Source: IDS-8 sp964424805 (GTDB lineage Bacteria; Pseudomonadota; Gammaproteobacteria; Steroidobacterales; Woeseiaceae). From it: 64,000 bases of DNA. The position numbers and the translations under genes were made by a program. Shown in pieces: positions 1-9,064 of the stretch (positions within the stretch are counted from its first letter, which is position 1; every line of letters starts with the position of its first letter). The notes under the pieces are model-generated. The model saw only the letters and a list, made by a program, of their open reading frames with translations. It was not told the DNA's origin and made no database searches. The stretch is from assembly GCA_964424805.1 (NCBI GenBank), contig CAYRKH010000008.1:20769-84768 (forward strand), written 5' to 3'.

Positions 1-11
1 AAGAACAAGAT

Positions 12-2240
12 ATGAGCAATAAATCTGGCAAGAAGTCTGCAGAATCGCTGGCGGCACGTGCACCGCGTAAAGGCATCCTTACTACCTCTGCGCTGGCATC
101 CCTTTCCGCGATCGCCGCCCAGGCGCAAACGACGGGTGACGAAACCCGCGAGGGCAACGCAACGCTCGAGGAAATCGTCGTAACGGGACAGAAGGAGTTC
201 TTCAGGCCGACCGACGCCTCCAGTGCCACCAAGTTCGACCTGCCGATTTTCGACACGCCGCAGAGCATTTCGGTCGTCACTGCCGACCTGATCGATTCGG
301 CGCGACCCGAAGGTCTCCTGCAGGTGGCGAAGTACGTCGCCGGCGCCTACACCCTGGGCGATTGGGGCGGGGGAGGCATACTCAACGCCAGGGGCTTCGC
401 GATCGACCAGGACAACGGGCTCAAGATCAACGGCTTCTCCACGCTCGGAACGCGTTTTCCCGATGTGGCGACGGTCGAGCGCATCGAGTTCGTCAAAGGG
501 CCGACCGCGGTCGTTTACGGTGTAAATAATTACGGCGGCACCGTCAACATGATTACCAAGAAGCCGCCGCACGAGTTCGAGGCCACGACCTCGCTGAGCT
601 TCGGTTCCTACGATTACCAGCGGCTGGAATTCGACCTCGGCGGGCCCATTGGCGGGGAAAGCGTACGAGCCCAGCTCGTAGGTGTAGCCCAGGACCGCGG
701 GTTCATCACGGACGGCGAGGAAATGGAGCGATACGCCGTCATGCCGACCGTCGCCTGGGATATCACCGACTCCACCTCGCTCAGTGCCACGGCTTTCATC
801 CAGGACGAGACCCGGCGCTTCGGCGGTGACCTGACCTTGACGCTCGACGAGAACGGCAACCTGACGGTTCCGTGGGATGCGCCGAGAGACGTCTTTTTCG
901 GGTTACCGGACTACAACAAGGACAAGACGGAGCACCGGCAGTACATTGGCCACCTGCGTCACGATTTCACGAACGGTTATGCGCTGGAAGGCCAGGTCGG
1001 CTACACCGATGTGCAGAATCGTTCACGATCCGTGTATGCGTACAACTATTCTGGCCCGGCGACCCCCACAACGTACATTTACAACCTGAACTATGCCAAG
1101 GGCATCGAGTCGGCGGATGCCGAGCTGCGTTTCAGCGGCGAGTTCGAGCTGTTTGGCCAGCGCCACAAGTTCCTCGTGAACGGCGAGCATCGGAGCATTA
1201 AACGCGACGACCCTCGCTACGCCTACGTCTTCCTGGGATCGACGTCCCAGCTCGACCCCGACTTCTCCGCCGTCGACATCAACGACCCCGGTTTCGAGTC
1301 GCCGCTGTCCGGATTCACCAAGGAGGATCGTGACAACTATTCCATCGGCGCGCAGGTATTGTTCGAGCTGAACGACAAGCTCTCCTTGCTGGTTGGCGGC
1401 CGGCAAACGTGGTCGGATATCTCGTATGCCGACATCAGGGACTTCGTGAGCGGCGTCGATCCCAATACGGCCGAGTACGAAATTACCGCGGACTACAGCA
1501 TCTCGCGGTTCACGCCGCGCGTCGGGGTGGTGTACAGCATCAGGGAGAACCTGAACGCTTACGCAAGCTATAGCCAGGGTTTCATTCCGCAGACCGGCTC
1601 CACCCGAGCCCTCTCTGTCATCGATCCGGAGATCGGTGACCAGTGGGAAGTCGGAGCCAAGGCCGAGCTCTTCGGCGGTTCGCTTGGTTTGAACACCGCG
1701 CTTTATGTCATCGATCGCGAGGACGTGCAGGCGCGTGACCCGCTGAATGTGCCCGGCGAGGACTTCGTCGTCGCGGGGCGCAGCCAGCGCCACTCGGGTA
1801 TCGAGTTCGAGGCGCTGGGGAGAATAACCGACGGCCTCAACATCGTGGCCAACTATACCTACCAGGAAACCGAGGTGACCCGTGACATCAACGAGGAGAT
1901 CGTTGGCAGGCCCGTCGCCAACGTGCCTTACCACCTGGCGAACCTCTTCCTTCAGTACCAGGTCCTCGAAGGTCCCCTGGCCGGCATCAATGCGAGCGTC
2001 GGCTACAACTACCACGGGGCGTACTGGCACCGCGAAGACAGCTTGCGCTTCAAGGTACCGGATCGCTACACGATGGACGCCTTCCTGGTCTTCGACCGGT
2101 TCGAGAAAGTGTCCTTCGACCTTGCCCTCACGAACATCACGGACGAGAAGAACTTCTACACGGTTTCCCAGAACCGCTACAGTAGCTTCATGCTGGATGA
2201 GCCGCGTATGCTGCGGGCGCGCGTCAAGGTTCGCTACTGA
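12..2240 (+). CDS. TonB-dependent siderophore receptor
   Basis: A 742-residue outer-membrane receptor, most likely for a ferric siderophore, using TonB/ExbBD energy. The N-terminus has a signal peptide ending about residue 38 (..AAQA/QTT). A TonB box (LEEIVVTG) lies near residue 52. The plug domain follows (FDTPQSISVVTADLI, then VERIEFVKGPTAVVYG near residues 155-172, and GGTVNMITKKP). A long beta-barrel ends in an aromatic C-terminus (RVKVRY). Length and the DTPQSISVV motif fit the siderophore-receptor subfamily rather than the BtuB or CirA types. The ATG is 12 bases from the window edge, so its promoter and any Fur box are outside the window. The exact ligand cannot be told from sequence. 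Confidence 0.9.
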   Translation: MSNKSGKKSAESLAARAPRKGILTTSALASLSAIAAQAQTTGDETREGNATLEEIVVTGQKEFFRPTDASSATKFDLPIFDTPQSISVVTADLIDSARPEGLLQVAKYVAGAYTLGDWGGGGILNARGFAIDQDNGLKINGFSTLGTRFPDVATVERIEFVKGPTAVVYGVNNYGGTVNMITKKPPHEFEATTSLSFGSYDYQRLEFDLGGPIGGESVRAQLVGVAQDRGFITDGEEMERYAVMPTVAWDITDSTSLSATAFIQDETRRFGGDLTLTLDENGNLTVPWDAPRDVFFGLPDYNKDKTEHRQYIGHLRHDFTNGYALEGQVGYTDVQNRSRSVYAYNYSGPATPTTYIYNLNYAKGIESADAELRFSGEFELFGQRHKFLVNGEHRSIKRDDPRYAYVFLGSTSQLDPDFSAVDINDPGFESPLSGFTKEDRDNYSIGAQVLFELNDKLSLLVGGRQTWSDISYADIRDFVSGVDPNTAEYEITADYSISRFTPRVGVVYSIRENLNAYASYSQGFIPQTGSTRALSVIDPEIGDQWEVGAKAELFGGSLGLNTALYVIDREDVQARDPLNVPGEDFVVAGRSQRHSGIEFEALGRITDGLNIVANYTYQETEVTRDINEEIVGRPVANVPYHLANLFLQYQVLEGPLAGINASVGYNYHGAYWHREDSLRFKVPDRYTMDAFLVFDRFEKVSFDLALTNITDEKNFYTVSQNRYSSFMLDEPRMLRARVKVRY

Positions 2241-2384
2241 CCCGGTTTGCAGCGTGGCATCGGCTTCCCCGGTCGACCGGCGGCCGTGACGGCGCGCTGG
2301 TCGGCTTGGGCTTTTCTCGAGTAGTCAAGGGATTGCATTCGGGGCACCGGATGTCCAGAATCCGGCCCTTTTGCGATAGTCCAG

Positions 2385-3218
2385 ATGCACCGAGTAGGCG
2401 CTGCGGAACCAATACGGTCAGCAGCAGATTCAACGCCGTTACCGAGCCCGGTGTGCGCGTCCGGCAGGGAAGAGCCGCGCGTCCTGGCCGTTTTGCTGCG
2501 GTACTTCATATACGCCTGTGCCATTTCACTGCTGATGGTCCTGTTCCGGGTCATCGCGACGACCGGTGGGCCCGCCGGGTTCAGTGAAAACGGGATCGTC
2601 GAGTGGAGCCAGGTAGTGGTCCTCCTCTCCGCGGCGGTCGTCTTTGCCATCGTTGCCGCCCGACGCGCACAATCCCGCGCATTGTCGATTTCCCTGGCGG
2701 CGGCCGTCGTTGTCGCCGTCGTACGCGAACAGGACGCCCTGCTCGATACGCTCAATCCGCTGTGGGGCTGGAAGCTTCCGGTCGCGCTGATTGCGCTTGC
2801 CGGCGCGGCAATCGTTTACAGGGATCGACAGCGCTTCAAAACGGCGCTGGGGCAGCTCGTGCGGGGACGCGCTTTCACCCTGTTATGGTGCGGTTTCGTC
2901 ATTGCCGTGCCGCTGGCGCAGCAGCTCGGCCACGAGCCACTGCTCGAGGCTTTGTGGGGTGACTACTACGTCCGGGACCAGAAACGCGCGCTTGAAGAGA
3001 TGCTCGAACTCATCGGCTATGCCGTGATTCTTATGGGCGCGCTCGAGCTGCTGCTGTCCGGGAAAGACCGGCGTCCCTTCGCCAGGCGCGCCGGCGAACC
3101 TGACCGCGCCCGGAGGCAGGCCACCGCTCCATCTTCGATCGCCTTGGTCGCAAAGCGCAACGGGGCAACGCCGCCTATGCCCGGTACCAGTCCCGCTTCA
3201 GGCGCGAGGCGGCGATGA
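2385..3218 (+). CDS. Unknown multi-pass membrane protein
   Basis: I do not recognise this 277-residue protein. From about residue 33 it has roughly six hydrophobic segments (near residues 34-58, 68-90, 94-112, 127-145, 163-183 and 212-232), separated by Arg-rich turns. A polar, Arg-rich tail of about 45 residues follows. The motif ENGIVEWSQ between the first two segments looks conserved-family-like, but I cannot name the family. The start is uncertain: the first ATG has no clear ribosome site, and a GTG at 2451 just before the first membrane segment is an alternative. Its 3' end overlaps the convergent MFS gene by 44 bases. It follows the TonB receptor by 144 bases and could be co-transcribed with it. 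Confidence 0.6.
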   Translation: MHRVGAAEPIRSAADSTPLPSPVCASGREEPRVLAVLLRYFIYACAISLLMVLFRVIATTGGPAGFSENGIVEWSQVVVLLSAAVVFAIVAARRAQSRALSISLAAAVVVAVVREQDALLDTLNPLWGWKLPVALIALAGAAIVYRDRQRFKTALGQLVRGRAFTLLWCGFVIAVPLAQQLGHEPLLEALWGDYYVRDQKRALEEMLELIGYAVILMGALELLLSGKDRRPFARRAGEPDRARRQATAPSSIALVAKRNGATPPMPGTSPASGARRR

Positions 3219-4467
3219 GATAGAACGCCGCGCTCAGGAGATAGAAGCCGAGACCGTAAAGAATCGAGTACTGGAGGGCGTCGGCGCCGTAGAGGACGCT
3301 CATGCGGTCCGACATGAAGCCGAAGAACCAGGTGCCGACGCCGATCCCGAGCAGGTTGTTGATGAACAGGAAGCAGGCCGAAGCGGTGGCGCGCATGTTG
3401 GGCGGCACGATGTGCTGGATGGCCGCGAGGATGGGGCCGAGCCAGGCGAGGCCCAGCGCCTGCGGAACCAGGAACAGGACGAATGCGGCCGCTAGCGTGG
3501 GCGCGAAAAGGCCGGCGGCGTAGACCGGCGCGGCCACCAGGAAGCAAACGGCGGGAATCAGCGCGTAGGCGCCGGGATTTGCTTTTCCGACCCGGTCACA
3601 GAGCCAGCCGCCGAACCACGTGCCCGCAAGGCCGCCCAGCAGGATGATCGCGCCGTAAAACCACGAGATCTCCATCAGCCCCAGCCCCAACGTCCGGCTG
3701 AAGAATGAGGGCAGCCAGAACATCAGCCCGTAGCCCAGGATCGAGCCCGACGCGGCGCCGAAGGACAGCAGCCAGAAGCTCGGCGTCCCCGCAAGCCGCT
3801 TCGCCACGACCGAAAACGGCGGCGCTGCCCCTGAGACGCTTCCCTCGGCGCTGTCATAGCCGCCCCGCGCGGGCTCTTCGATGCCCCAGCGGACGAGTGG
3901 CACCAGGGCGAGCCCCGCGACCCCGACGATAACGAACGCGGACCGCCAGTCGAGGTGGCTGGCGAGCCAGCCGCCGAAGAAAATGCCGAGCGCCGCCCCG
4001 ATCGGGATGCCGAAGGAAAAGACGGCAAGCGCCCGGGCGCGCCGCTCGGGCGGGAAGAAATCGCTGATGAGCGCGTAGGAAGGCGCAACGCCGCCCGCCT
4101 CGCCGACGCCGACGCCCATGCGGGCCAGGAAAAGCTGCCAGAAATTCTGCGCGAGGCCGCAAAGCGCCGTGAACGCGCTCCACAGCGCGAGGCTGATGGC
4201 GATGATGGAGACGCGGCTCTTGCGGTCGGCGAGCCAGGCAACGGGGATGCCGAGCCCCGTGTAGAAGAGCGCGAAGGCGAGCCCCCCCATCAGGCCGAGC
4301 TGCTGGTCCGTAAGCCCGAGCTCCGCCTTGATCGGCACCGCGAGGATGCCGACGATCTGGCGGTCGATGAAATTGAAGATATACGCGAGGAGCAGGATGG
4401 CGAGCACGCGCGGCCCGCTCGCGGCCCGCACGATCCCGTTCCCCGCCTGCCGGACGTTTACGGCCAC
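3175..4467 (-). CDS. MFS transporter, spinster-like
   Basis: A 430-residue inner-membrane major facilitator superfamily permease with 12 predicted hydrophobic segments. TM1 carries the NFIDRQIVG motif typical of the spinster/MhpC-like MFS group. The loop between TM2 and TM3 has the A-motif WLADRKSR. TM4 and TM5 carry GVGVGEAGGVAPSYALISDFF and RARALAVFSFG, also typical of that group. The substrate is not predictable. The start is a GTG. It is transcribed away from the second TonB receptor across a 328-base divergent intergenic region, and it converges with the preceding membrane-protein gene, overlapping its 3' end. Confidence 0.85.
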   Translation of the reverse strand: MAVNVRQAGNGIVRAASGPRVLAILLLAYIFNFIDRQIVGILAVPIKAELGLTDQQLGLMGGLAFALFYTGLGIPVAWLADRKSRVSIIAISLALWSAFTALCGLAQNFWQLFLARMGVGVGEAGGVAPSYALISDFFPPERRARALAVFSFGIPIGAALGIFFGGWLASHLDWRSAFVIVGVAGLALVPLVRWGIEEPARGGYDSAEGSVSGAAPPFSVVAKRLAGTPSFWLLSFGAASGSILGYGLMFWLPSFFSRTLGLGLMEISWFYGAIILLGGLAGTWFGGWLCDRVGKANPGAYALIPAVCFLVAAPVYAAGLFAPTLAAAFVLFLVPQALGLAWLGPILAAIQHIVPPNMRATASACFLFINNLLGIGVGTWFFGFMSDRMSVLYGADALQYSILYGLGFYLLSAAFYLIAASRLKRDWYRA

Positions 4468-4553
4468 GCGCGCCTGGCCGCCGATCCCCGTGGCCCCCCG
4501 AATGCGTCCATTATCGACCTACCCCCAACGCTTCCCGCCGGAAAATGCGCACT

Positions 4554-4579
4554 TTAACGTTAATTCACCATCGTTAACG
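4554..4579. promoter_or_regulatory. Paired AT palindromes in divergent intergenic region
   Basis: The 328-base gap between the MFS gene and the second receptor holds no gene. It contains a perfect 10-bp palindrome TTAACGTTAA (4554-4563) and an 8-bp palindrome CGTTAACG (4572-4579), with centres 17 bp apart in otherwise GC-rich DNA. They lie about 90 bp from the MFS start and about 220 bp from the receptor start. Placement suggests an operator for one or both genes. The binding protein is unknown and the site does not look like a Fur box. Confidence 0.3.
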
Positions 4580-4795
4580 CCGATCGGCAAAGAATCGCCG
4601 CAAGCCCGCAGTACTTACGGGCATGGCGCAGCCCGAATCCCGGCAGGGCGTGCGACCAACGGTTATTAACTTGTCTCGAACCCCCGCCGCCGCTAACAAG
4701 GTCAGTCCGGCTGTGCCGGGCCGGGCCTGCCGGACAGGCGGCTCGGACGTCTACCGTATTCGAGCAACCGGGGTGACGCCGGGGGAGATTTTTAC

Positions 4796-6793
4796 ATGCA
4801 GAACGTTCGTTTCGGCAACCGCACCGCCGCCGCCGGCGCGCTCGCGCTGCTGCTGGCCGCGCCGGTCGTGGCCCAGACGCCATCCGCCGTCGGCGGCGTG
4901 ACGGAGGCGGAGCTCGAGGAAATTATCGTTCGCGCGCGCGGCCTCGACACGTCGTTGCCCATAGAGCTCGCCGAGTACGGCGCCGACGTCGAGTTCGTGA
5001 CCGAGACCCAGATCGGGAATCACGGCTTCGTGGATGTCACGCAGTCGCTCGAGATGCTCGTGCCGGGGCTGTACCTGACCACCCAGGCCGGTGCCTTCAG
5101 CTACGTGGACCTGTCATTGCAGGGTTCTCGCACGAGCGACGTCCTGTGGGCGATGGACGGCGTGCGCATCAACAACCGGCTCTACAACAGCACGAGCCCG
5201 GCGGACACCCTGCCGGCCAGCATGATCGAGCGGCTGGAGGTGCTGAAGGGCGGCCACGGGCTGCTGTACGGCACGCAGGCCGTCGCGGGCGTCATTAACG
5301 TGGTGACGCGCGGGTTTTCCGAGGAGACCCGGGGAGCGCTCAGCCTCGGGCTCGACGCCAACGACGGCGTCCACCTGAACGGCTATGTGAGCGGCTCGAT
5401 CGGCGGGCACAAGCTGGTGGCCTGGGCCTCGAAGGACGAGACCGACGGCTACCGCATCTATGACGTATACCAGCCGAGCGCCGTGCTGCGCGATCGCGGC
5501 TACGATGTCACGAGCTTCGGCGTGAAATACGGCTACGACTTCACGGATGAGCTGAGGCTCAGCATCCAGGCGATCCACACCGAGGCGGCTCTCGACTATC
5601 CGAACCCGGGCGGCAAGGACGTGAACGACCGCGACGAGGAGATCATCAGCGCGCGGCTCGACTACACGCCCAGCGACTCCCTGCGCCTGTTCGTGAAGAG
5701 CTATTATCACGACTGGGATACACACTATTACGCGCCGCCGAAACCCGCGGATCCGCCCTACTGGGGCTACGAAGACATCGGGTTCGGTGCCGGCGCCGAA
5801 ATTAGTCCCGCGGGGAGCCCGGTTGCGTGGCACGTGGGCTTCGACTACCAGCGCTACGAAGGCCTCGATGAAGTGCTGCAGATCGACGCCCGGCAGGAAC
5901 GGGTTCGTGCAGTCTACGCCCAGGTTCGCACGAGCGATGCATTCTCCGAGAACACGCGGCTCGCGATCGGCATGCGCTATAACGATACCGGGGGCGCCAA
6001 GGCGACCGTCGGCAGTATTTCAGCGGAGCACTACTTCAACGATCACCTCTACATCCAGGGGGTGTACGGTACGTCGTTCATGCTGCCCGACGCCTACAGT
6101 CTCTATAACATCGATGCCTGCTGTGCCTACGGCAACCCCAATCTCGAACCGGAGGAAAGCATCGGCCTCAACCTCGCAATTGGCGGCCGTCTCGATATCG
6201 CCGACCGTCCGTTCAGCTGGCAGCTCAGCGGTTGGGACAGGACCGTCGACAACCTGATCTCGTCAACGAACGTCGAGAATTCGCCGATACCGGTACCGCC
6301 GGGCTACGACCGGGTTCGCATCAACGTCGAAGACGAGGTCGAGGTCCAGGGCGCCGAGTTCACGCTGCGCGGTCCGGTCACGCAGGCGCTGTCGTTCATG
6401 GTCAACTTCACCTACAGCCAGGAGGAGGACCTCAGCGGCCGGCAGATCGACGGACGTCCGCGGCATAACCAGAAGGCGTCGCTCTCGTACGATCCTGCAG
6501 GGGCGTCTTTTGGCTTAAGCTTCGCGGTCAAGCGCGTCGGCAAAACAACGACGAACGTGACCGGCTTCGGCGAACAGCGCTACGGCGATTACTACGTCGC
6601 GAATTTCGGAGCGCGGTACTTCTTCGACGAGGCGCAGAACCACAAGCTGAACCTGAGGCTCGAGAACGTGTTCGACGAGGACTATGCAATACGCGTGCGC
6701 TCCACGGCGCTGGAGACGACCGGTGAACAGTACCTGTACCGGCAGCTCGGTGCGCCGCGCACCGCTTACCTCACGTACAGCTTCAGCTTTTAG
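4796..6793 (+). CDS. TonB-dependent receptor (second)
   Basis: A 665-residue outer-membrane receptor with a signal peptide ending about residue 26 (PVVA/QTP). A TonB box LEEIIVRARG follows near residues 41-50. The plug domain contains VTQSLEMLVPGLYL, ERLEVLKGGHGLLYGT and AVAGVINVVTRG. The beta-barrel ends in TAYLTYSFSF, with the expected terminal Phe. The compact plug and barrel look closer to the BtuB/catecholate type than to the FhuA-like first receptor. A CC pair sits in a predicted outer loop (NIDACCAYGNPNLEPEES). It is followed within 67 bases by a PepSY membrane protein, a pairing often seen in ferric-siderophore uptake with reductive release. I found no Fur box or cobalamin riboswitch upstream. 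Confidence 0.88.
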   Translation: MQNVRFGNRTAAAGALALLLAAPVVAQTPSAVGGVTEAELEEIIVRARGLDTSLPIELAEYGADVEFVTETQIGNHGFVDVTQSLEMLVPGLYLTTQAGAFSYVDLSLQGSRTSDVLWAMDGVRINNRLYNSTSPADTLPASMIERLEVLKGGHGLLYGTQAVAGVINVVTRGFSEETRGALSLGLDANDGVHLNGYVSGSIGGHKLVAWASKDETDGYRIYDVYQPSAVLRDRGYDVTSFGVKYGYDFTDELRLSIQAIHTEAALDYPNPGGKDVNDRDEEIISARLDYTPSDSLRLFVKSYYHDWDTHYYAPPKPADPPYWGYEDIGFGAGAEISPAGSPVAWHVGFDYQRYEGLDEVLQIDARQERVRAVYAQVRTSDAFSENTRLAIGMRYNDTGGAKATVGSISAEHYFNDHLYIQGVYGTSFMLPDAYSLYNIDACCAYGNPNLEPEESIGLNLAIGGRLDIADRPFSWQLSGWDRTVDNLISSTNVENSPIPVPPGYDRVRINVEDEVEVQGAEFTLRGPVTQALSFMVNFTYSQEEDLSGRQIDGRPRHNQKASLSYDPAGASFGLSFAVKRVGKTTTNVTGFGEQRYGDYYVANFGARYFFDEAQNHKLNLRLENVFDEDYAIRVRSTALETTGEQYLYRQLGAPRTAYLTYSFSF

Positions 6794-6860
6794 CGCTGTT
6801 CGGTCGACGCGATATCGATTGGGTGCACCGTTTGCGAAACCCGGAAGGAAGCAGGCCGCG

Positions 6861-8375
6861 ATGCGCGTGATTCTTCTCGTACATCGCTATCTCGGGGTCG
6901 CCGTCGGCCTCCTGATGACGCTGTGGTGCCTGTCGGGCTTCGTGATGATGTACCAAAGTTATCCGAGCCTGACGGCGGCCGAGCGCCTCGACGGACTGGA
7001 GCCCCTGCGTCTCTCAGGCTGCTGCGCTGTCGAGGCGCTACTCGTCGAGGACGCGATCGCGGTCGACGGTTCGGCACCGGCTCCCGCGTTCCGGATCGAG
7101 ATGCTCGGCGGCGAGCCAATTGTCCGGCTTGGCGGGCCGGGTGCCGGCGCCGCTGCCGCGGGCATCGTCAGTTTGCGAACCGGTGAAGCGCGCCTCGGCT
7201 TCACCGACGCCGAGCTGCTTCACATCGCCCGCGAGTTCGGCCGCGGCAACGGCATCGCCGGCGAGCCACGGCCGCTCGGCGTCGTCGAGATCGACCAATG
7301 GACCGTGCAGGCGGCGCGCCGGAACCGGCCCGTGCATCACTTCGCGTTCGACGACGCGGCGGGTACTGAAATCTACCTATCCGGTGCGTCCGGTGAAGTG
7401 TTCCAGGATACGAACCGGCGCGAGCGCGTGCTGACGTGGCTCGGCGCCATCCCGCACTGGCTTTACCCGACCCAGCTGCGGCAGAACGGGCCGCTGTGGC
7501 TGCAGGTCGTGATCTGGACTTCGGTCATCGGCCTGTTTCTCGCCGCGACGGGGATCTATGTCGGCATTACGCGCTACGCGTCGGCAAAAAGGCACGGCCG
7601 CGTGTCCCCGTTCCGGGGCTCGTGGTACTGGCACCACATCACGGGTCTCGTGTTCGGCATCCTCGCGCTGACGTGGGTGTTCAGCGGCCTCATGACGGTC
7701 GACCCGGGGGGAGTCCTGAGCGGCGGCCCGAGCGACTACGCGCGCCAGCTGCGCGGTGAGGCGACGCTGGCAGAGTTGCGCCGCTTCCTGTCCGCGGTCG
7801 GCAGTGCCGAGCTTCCCCGCGACCTGAAGCAGCTCGAGTCGGCGCCGTTCGACGGCCGCTTGTACGTCATCGGCACGCGCAGCGACGGCACGCGCCTGCG
7901 GCTGGACGCCAATGCGCAGGCCGCGCCGCTGCGGCGCCGCGACGTCGAGGCCGCCGTCGCGCAGCTACCCGCCGCGGTCGGCGAGTTCTCGGTGCTGCGG
8001 TCCGAGGACAGCTTCTACTACGGCCACAAGGGCACGGTGGACCTTCCGGTCTACCGGGTGATCCTGGGTGACGACGAAGCGACGCGCCTCTATATCAATG
8101 AGACCACCGGCGCGGTGCGAACCGTCGGGGCGAAGCATCGCATCTCGCGCTGGATTCGCACCGGGCTGCACGACTTCGATTTCGCGGGCCTGCGTGTCCG
8201 CCCCGTTTGGGACGTCGTCGTCGGGCTGCTCCTCGTCGGCGTCACGCTCGTATGCGGGACGGGCACCTGGCTGGCGTTCAAGCGCATCGGGCTCGACGGG
8301 CGCCGGATCAGGGCGAGGTGGCGCAGGCTTGCCAGGGCGAGGGTGACCCGGAAACGCGCACAAGCCAGCGCCTAG
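6861..8375 (+). CDS. PepSY-associated TM protein (putative ferric reductase-like)
   Basis: A 504-residue inner-membrane protein of the PepSY-TM type. The first membrane segment holds VHRYLGVAVGLLMTLWCLSGFVMMY near residues 7-31. A periplasmic PepSY-like region follows, then two segments (WLQVVIWTSVIGLFLAATG and WHHITGLVFGILALTWVFSG). A second PepSY-like region comes next, and a C-terminal segment (PVWDVVVGLLLVGVTLV). The HRYLG and WHHITG histidines match the heme-binding pattern of this family. Such proteins commonly sit beside TonB receptors and are thought to act in iron reduction. The ATG at 6861 was chosen because the first membrane helix begins directly after it and GGAAGGAAG precedes it. 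Longer in-frame extensions would overlap the receptor gene. Confidence 0.82.
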   Translation: MRVILLVHRYLGVAVGLLMTLWCLSGFVMMYQSYPSLTAAERLDGLEPLRLSGCCAVEALLVEDAIAVDGSAPAPAFRIEMLGGEPIVRLGGPGAGAAAAGIVSLRTGEARLGFTDAELLHIAREFGRGNGIAGEPRPLGVVEIDQWTVQAARRNRPVHHFAFDDAAGTEIYLSGASGEVFQDTNRRERVLTWLGAIPHWLYPTQLRQNGPLWLQVVIWTSVIGLFLAATGIYVGITRYASAKRHGRVSPFRGSWYWHHITGLVFGILALTWVFSGLMTVDPGGVLSGGPSDYARQLRGEATLAELRRFLSAVGSAELPRDLKQLESAPFDGRLYVIGTRSDGTRLRLDANAQAAPLRRRDVEAAVAQLPAAVGEFSVLRSEDSFYYGHKGTVDLPVYRVILGDDEATRLYINETTGAVRTVGAKHRISRWIRTGLHDFDFAGLRVRPVWDVVVGLLLVGVTLVCGTGTWLAFKRIGLDGRRIRARWRRLARARVTRKRAQASA

Positions 8376-8418
8376 CCGGCGCCCGGAGGTCAGCGCGTCG
8401 CGCCGACCCCGAGCGGCC

Positions 8419-8943
8419 CTATTGGCCACCCACCACGCCGGGGTTGAACTGCCGGTGGCAGCCCTCGCAGGGCGGGTACAGGACGTCGCCCGCCTGCAGC
8501 AGCGCGTCGTGGTCTCGAGCGCGGATCGCCGCCAGTGCGTCCAGCCCGGCGCGGGCCATCACCTCGTTGAACGCCTTCCAGCTCGGCTGCTGCACCCACT
8601 CATTGTCCATGGGGCCGGTGCCCCCCAGCGCGTTGACGTTGGCCGCCGCGAGCAGCGTGACGGCGGCTTCCTCGAGCGCCACCCACTGCTCTTCCTCCGT
8701 CGGAGGGTCGTACGCGTTCCATAGCGTGTTGGTCGCGGGCGTGATCGTTTGCTCCATCAACTCCTTGATGGTCACGAGCGGCGTAAAGTGCGGCCCGGAC
8801 CCTTCGCCCTGCTGCGCCACCGGAGCGGTGAGCGGCAGTACCGCGAGGACCGCAGCCGCGCAGAGCGCCAGCCGCCCTGTGCGTGGACCGCGGCGCCGTC
8901 CGGCTCGCTCCAGGTCACCGCGTATGCCCGTCTTCTCGTTCAT
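8419..8943 (-). CDS. Cytochrome c556/c'-like protein
   Basis: A 174-residue periplasmic protein with a long, Arg-rich signal sequence (cleavage near residue 44, APVAQQ). Its single heme-binding CEGCH motif (residues 159-163) lies at the extreme C-terminus. A single C-terminal CxxCH after a helical region is the layout of cytochrome c' and c556 proteins. The start is ATG with a strong GGAGG six bases upstream; a longer reading to 9024 lacks one. It is transcribed divergently from ccoN. An FNR-type box (9011-9024) lies about 41 bp from its predicted start of transcription, so it is probably induced by low oxygen together with the cbb3 oxidase. Its electron partner is unknown. Confidence 0.7.
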   Translation of the reverse strand: MNEKTGIRGDLERAGRRRGPRTGRLALCAAAVLAVLPLTAPVAQQGEGSGPHFTPLVTIKELMEQTITPATNTLWNAYDPPTEEEQWVALEEAAVTLLAAANVNALGGTGPMDNEWVQQPSWKAFNEVMARAGLDALAAIRARDHDALLQAGDVLYPPCEGCHRQFNPGVVGGQ

Positions 8944-8983
8944 GTCCCCCTCCGCAATCACGTGAGCCACAGTCCGTGCGCCG

Positions 8984-8989
8984 ATTATC
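8984..8989 (-). promoter_or_regulatory. -10 element of the c556-like gene
   Basis: Read on the minus strand this is GATAAT, five of six bases of the sigma-70 -10 consensus. Transcription would start near 8977. That places the centre of the FNR-type box (9017.5) about 40-41 bp upstream, the geometry of a class II FNR-activated promoter, and leaves a leader of about 34 bases containing the GGAGG ribosome site. Confidence 0.5.
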
Positions 8990-9010
8990 GCGCGCCGCCG
9001 GCTTCCGCGC

Positions 9011-9024
9011 TTGACCTGGATCAA
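9011..9024. promoter_or_regulatory. FNR/Anr-type box between ccoN and the c556-like gene
   Basis: TTGACCTGGATCAA matches the FNR/Anr/FixK consensus TTGAT-N4-ATCAA with one change (TTGAC). The cbb3 operons of many proteobacteria are controlled by such regulators. The box sits 41 bases before the first possible ccoN start and 68 bases before the divergent cytochrome start, so it could activate both directions under oxygen limitation. Confidence 0.7.
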
Positions 9025-9064
9025 GGTAGGCGCTTCGTGTTCGCGGCACCATCGCGGCCGAGGG

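Noticed and set aside
1023..2030. A 335-codon minus-strand open frame inside the first TonB receptor gene
   Set aside because: It is Val/Arg/Asp-rich without family motifs, while the plus-strand receptor is intact through this region.
4468..4795. Cobalamin riboswitch or Fur box before the second TonB receptor
   Set aside because: I could not find the conserved riboswitch boxes or a Fur-like AT palindrome; only the TTAACGTTAA-type palindromes are present.
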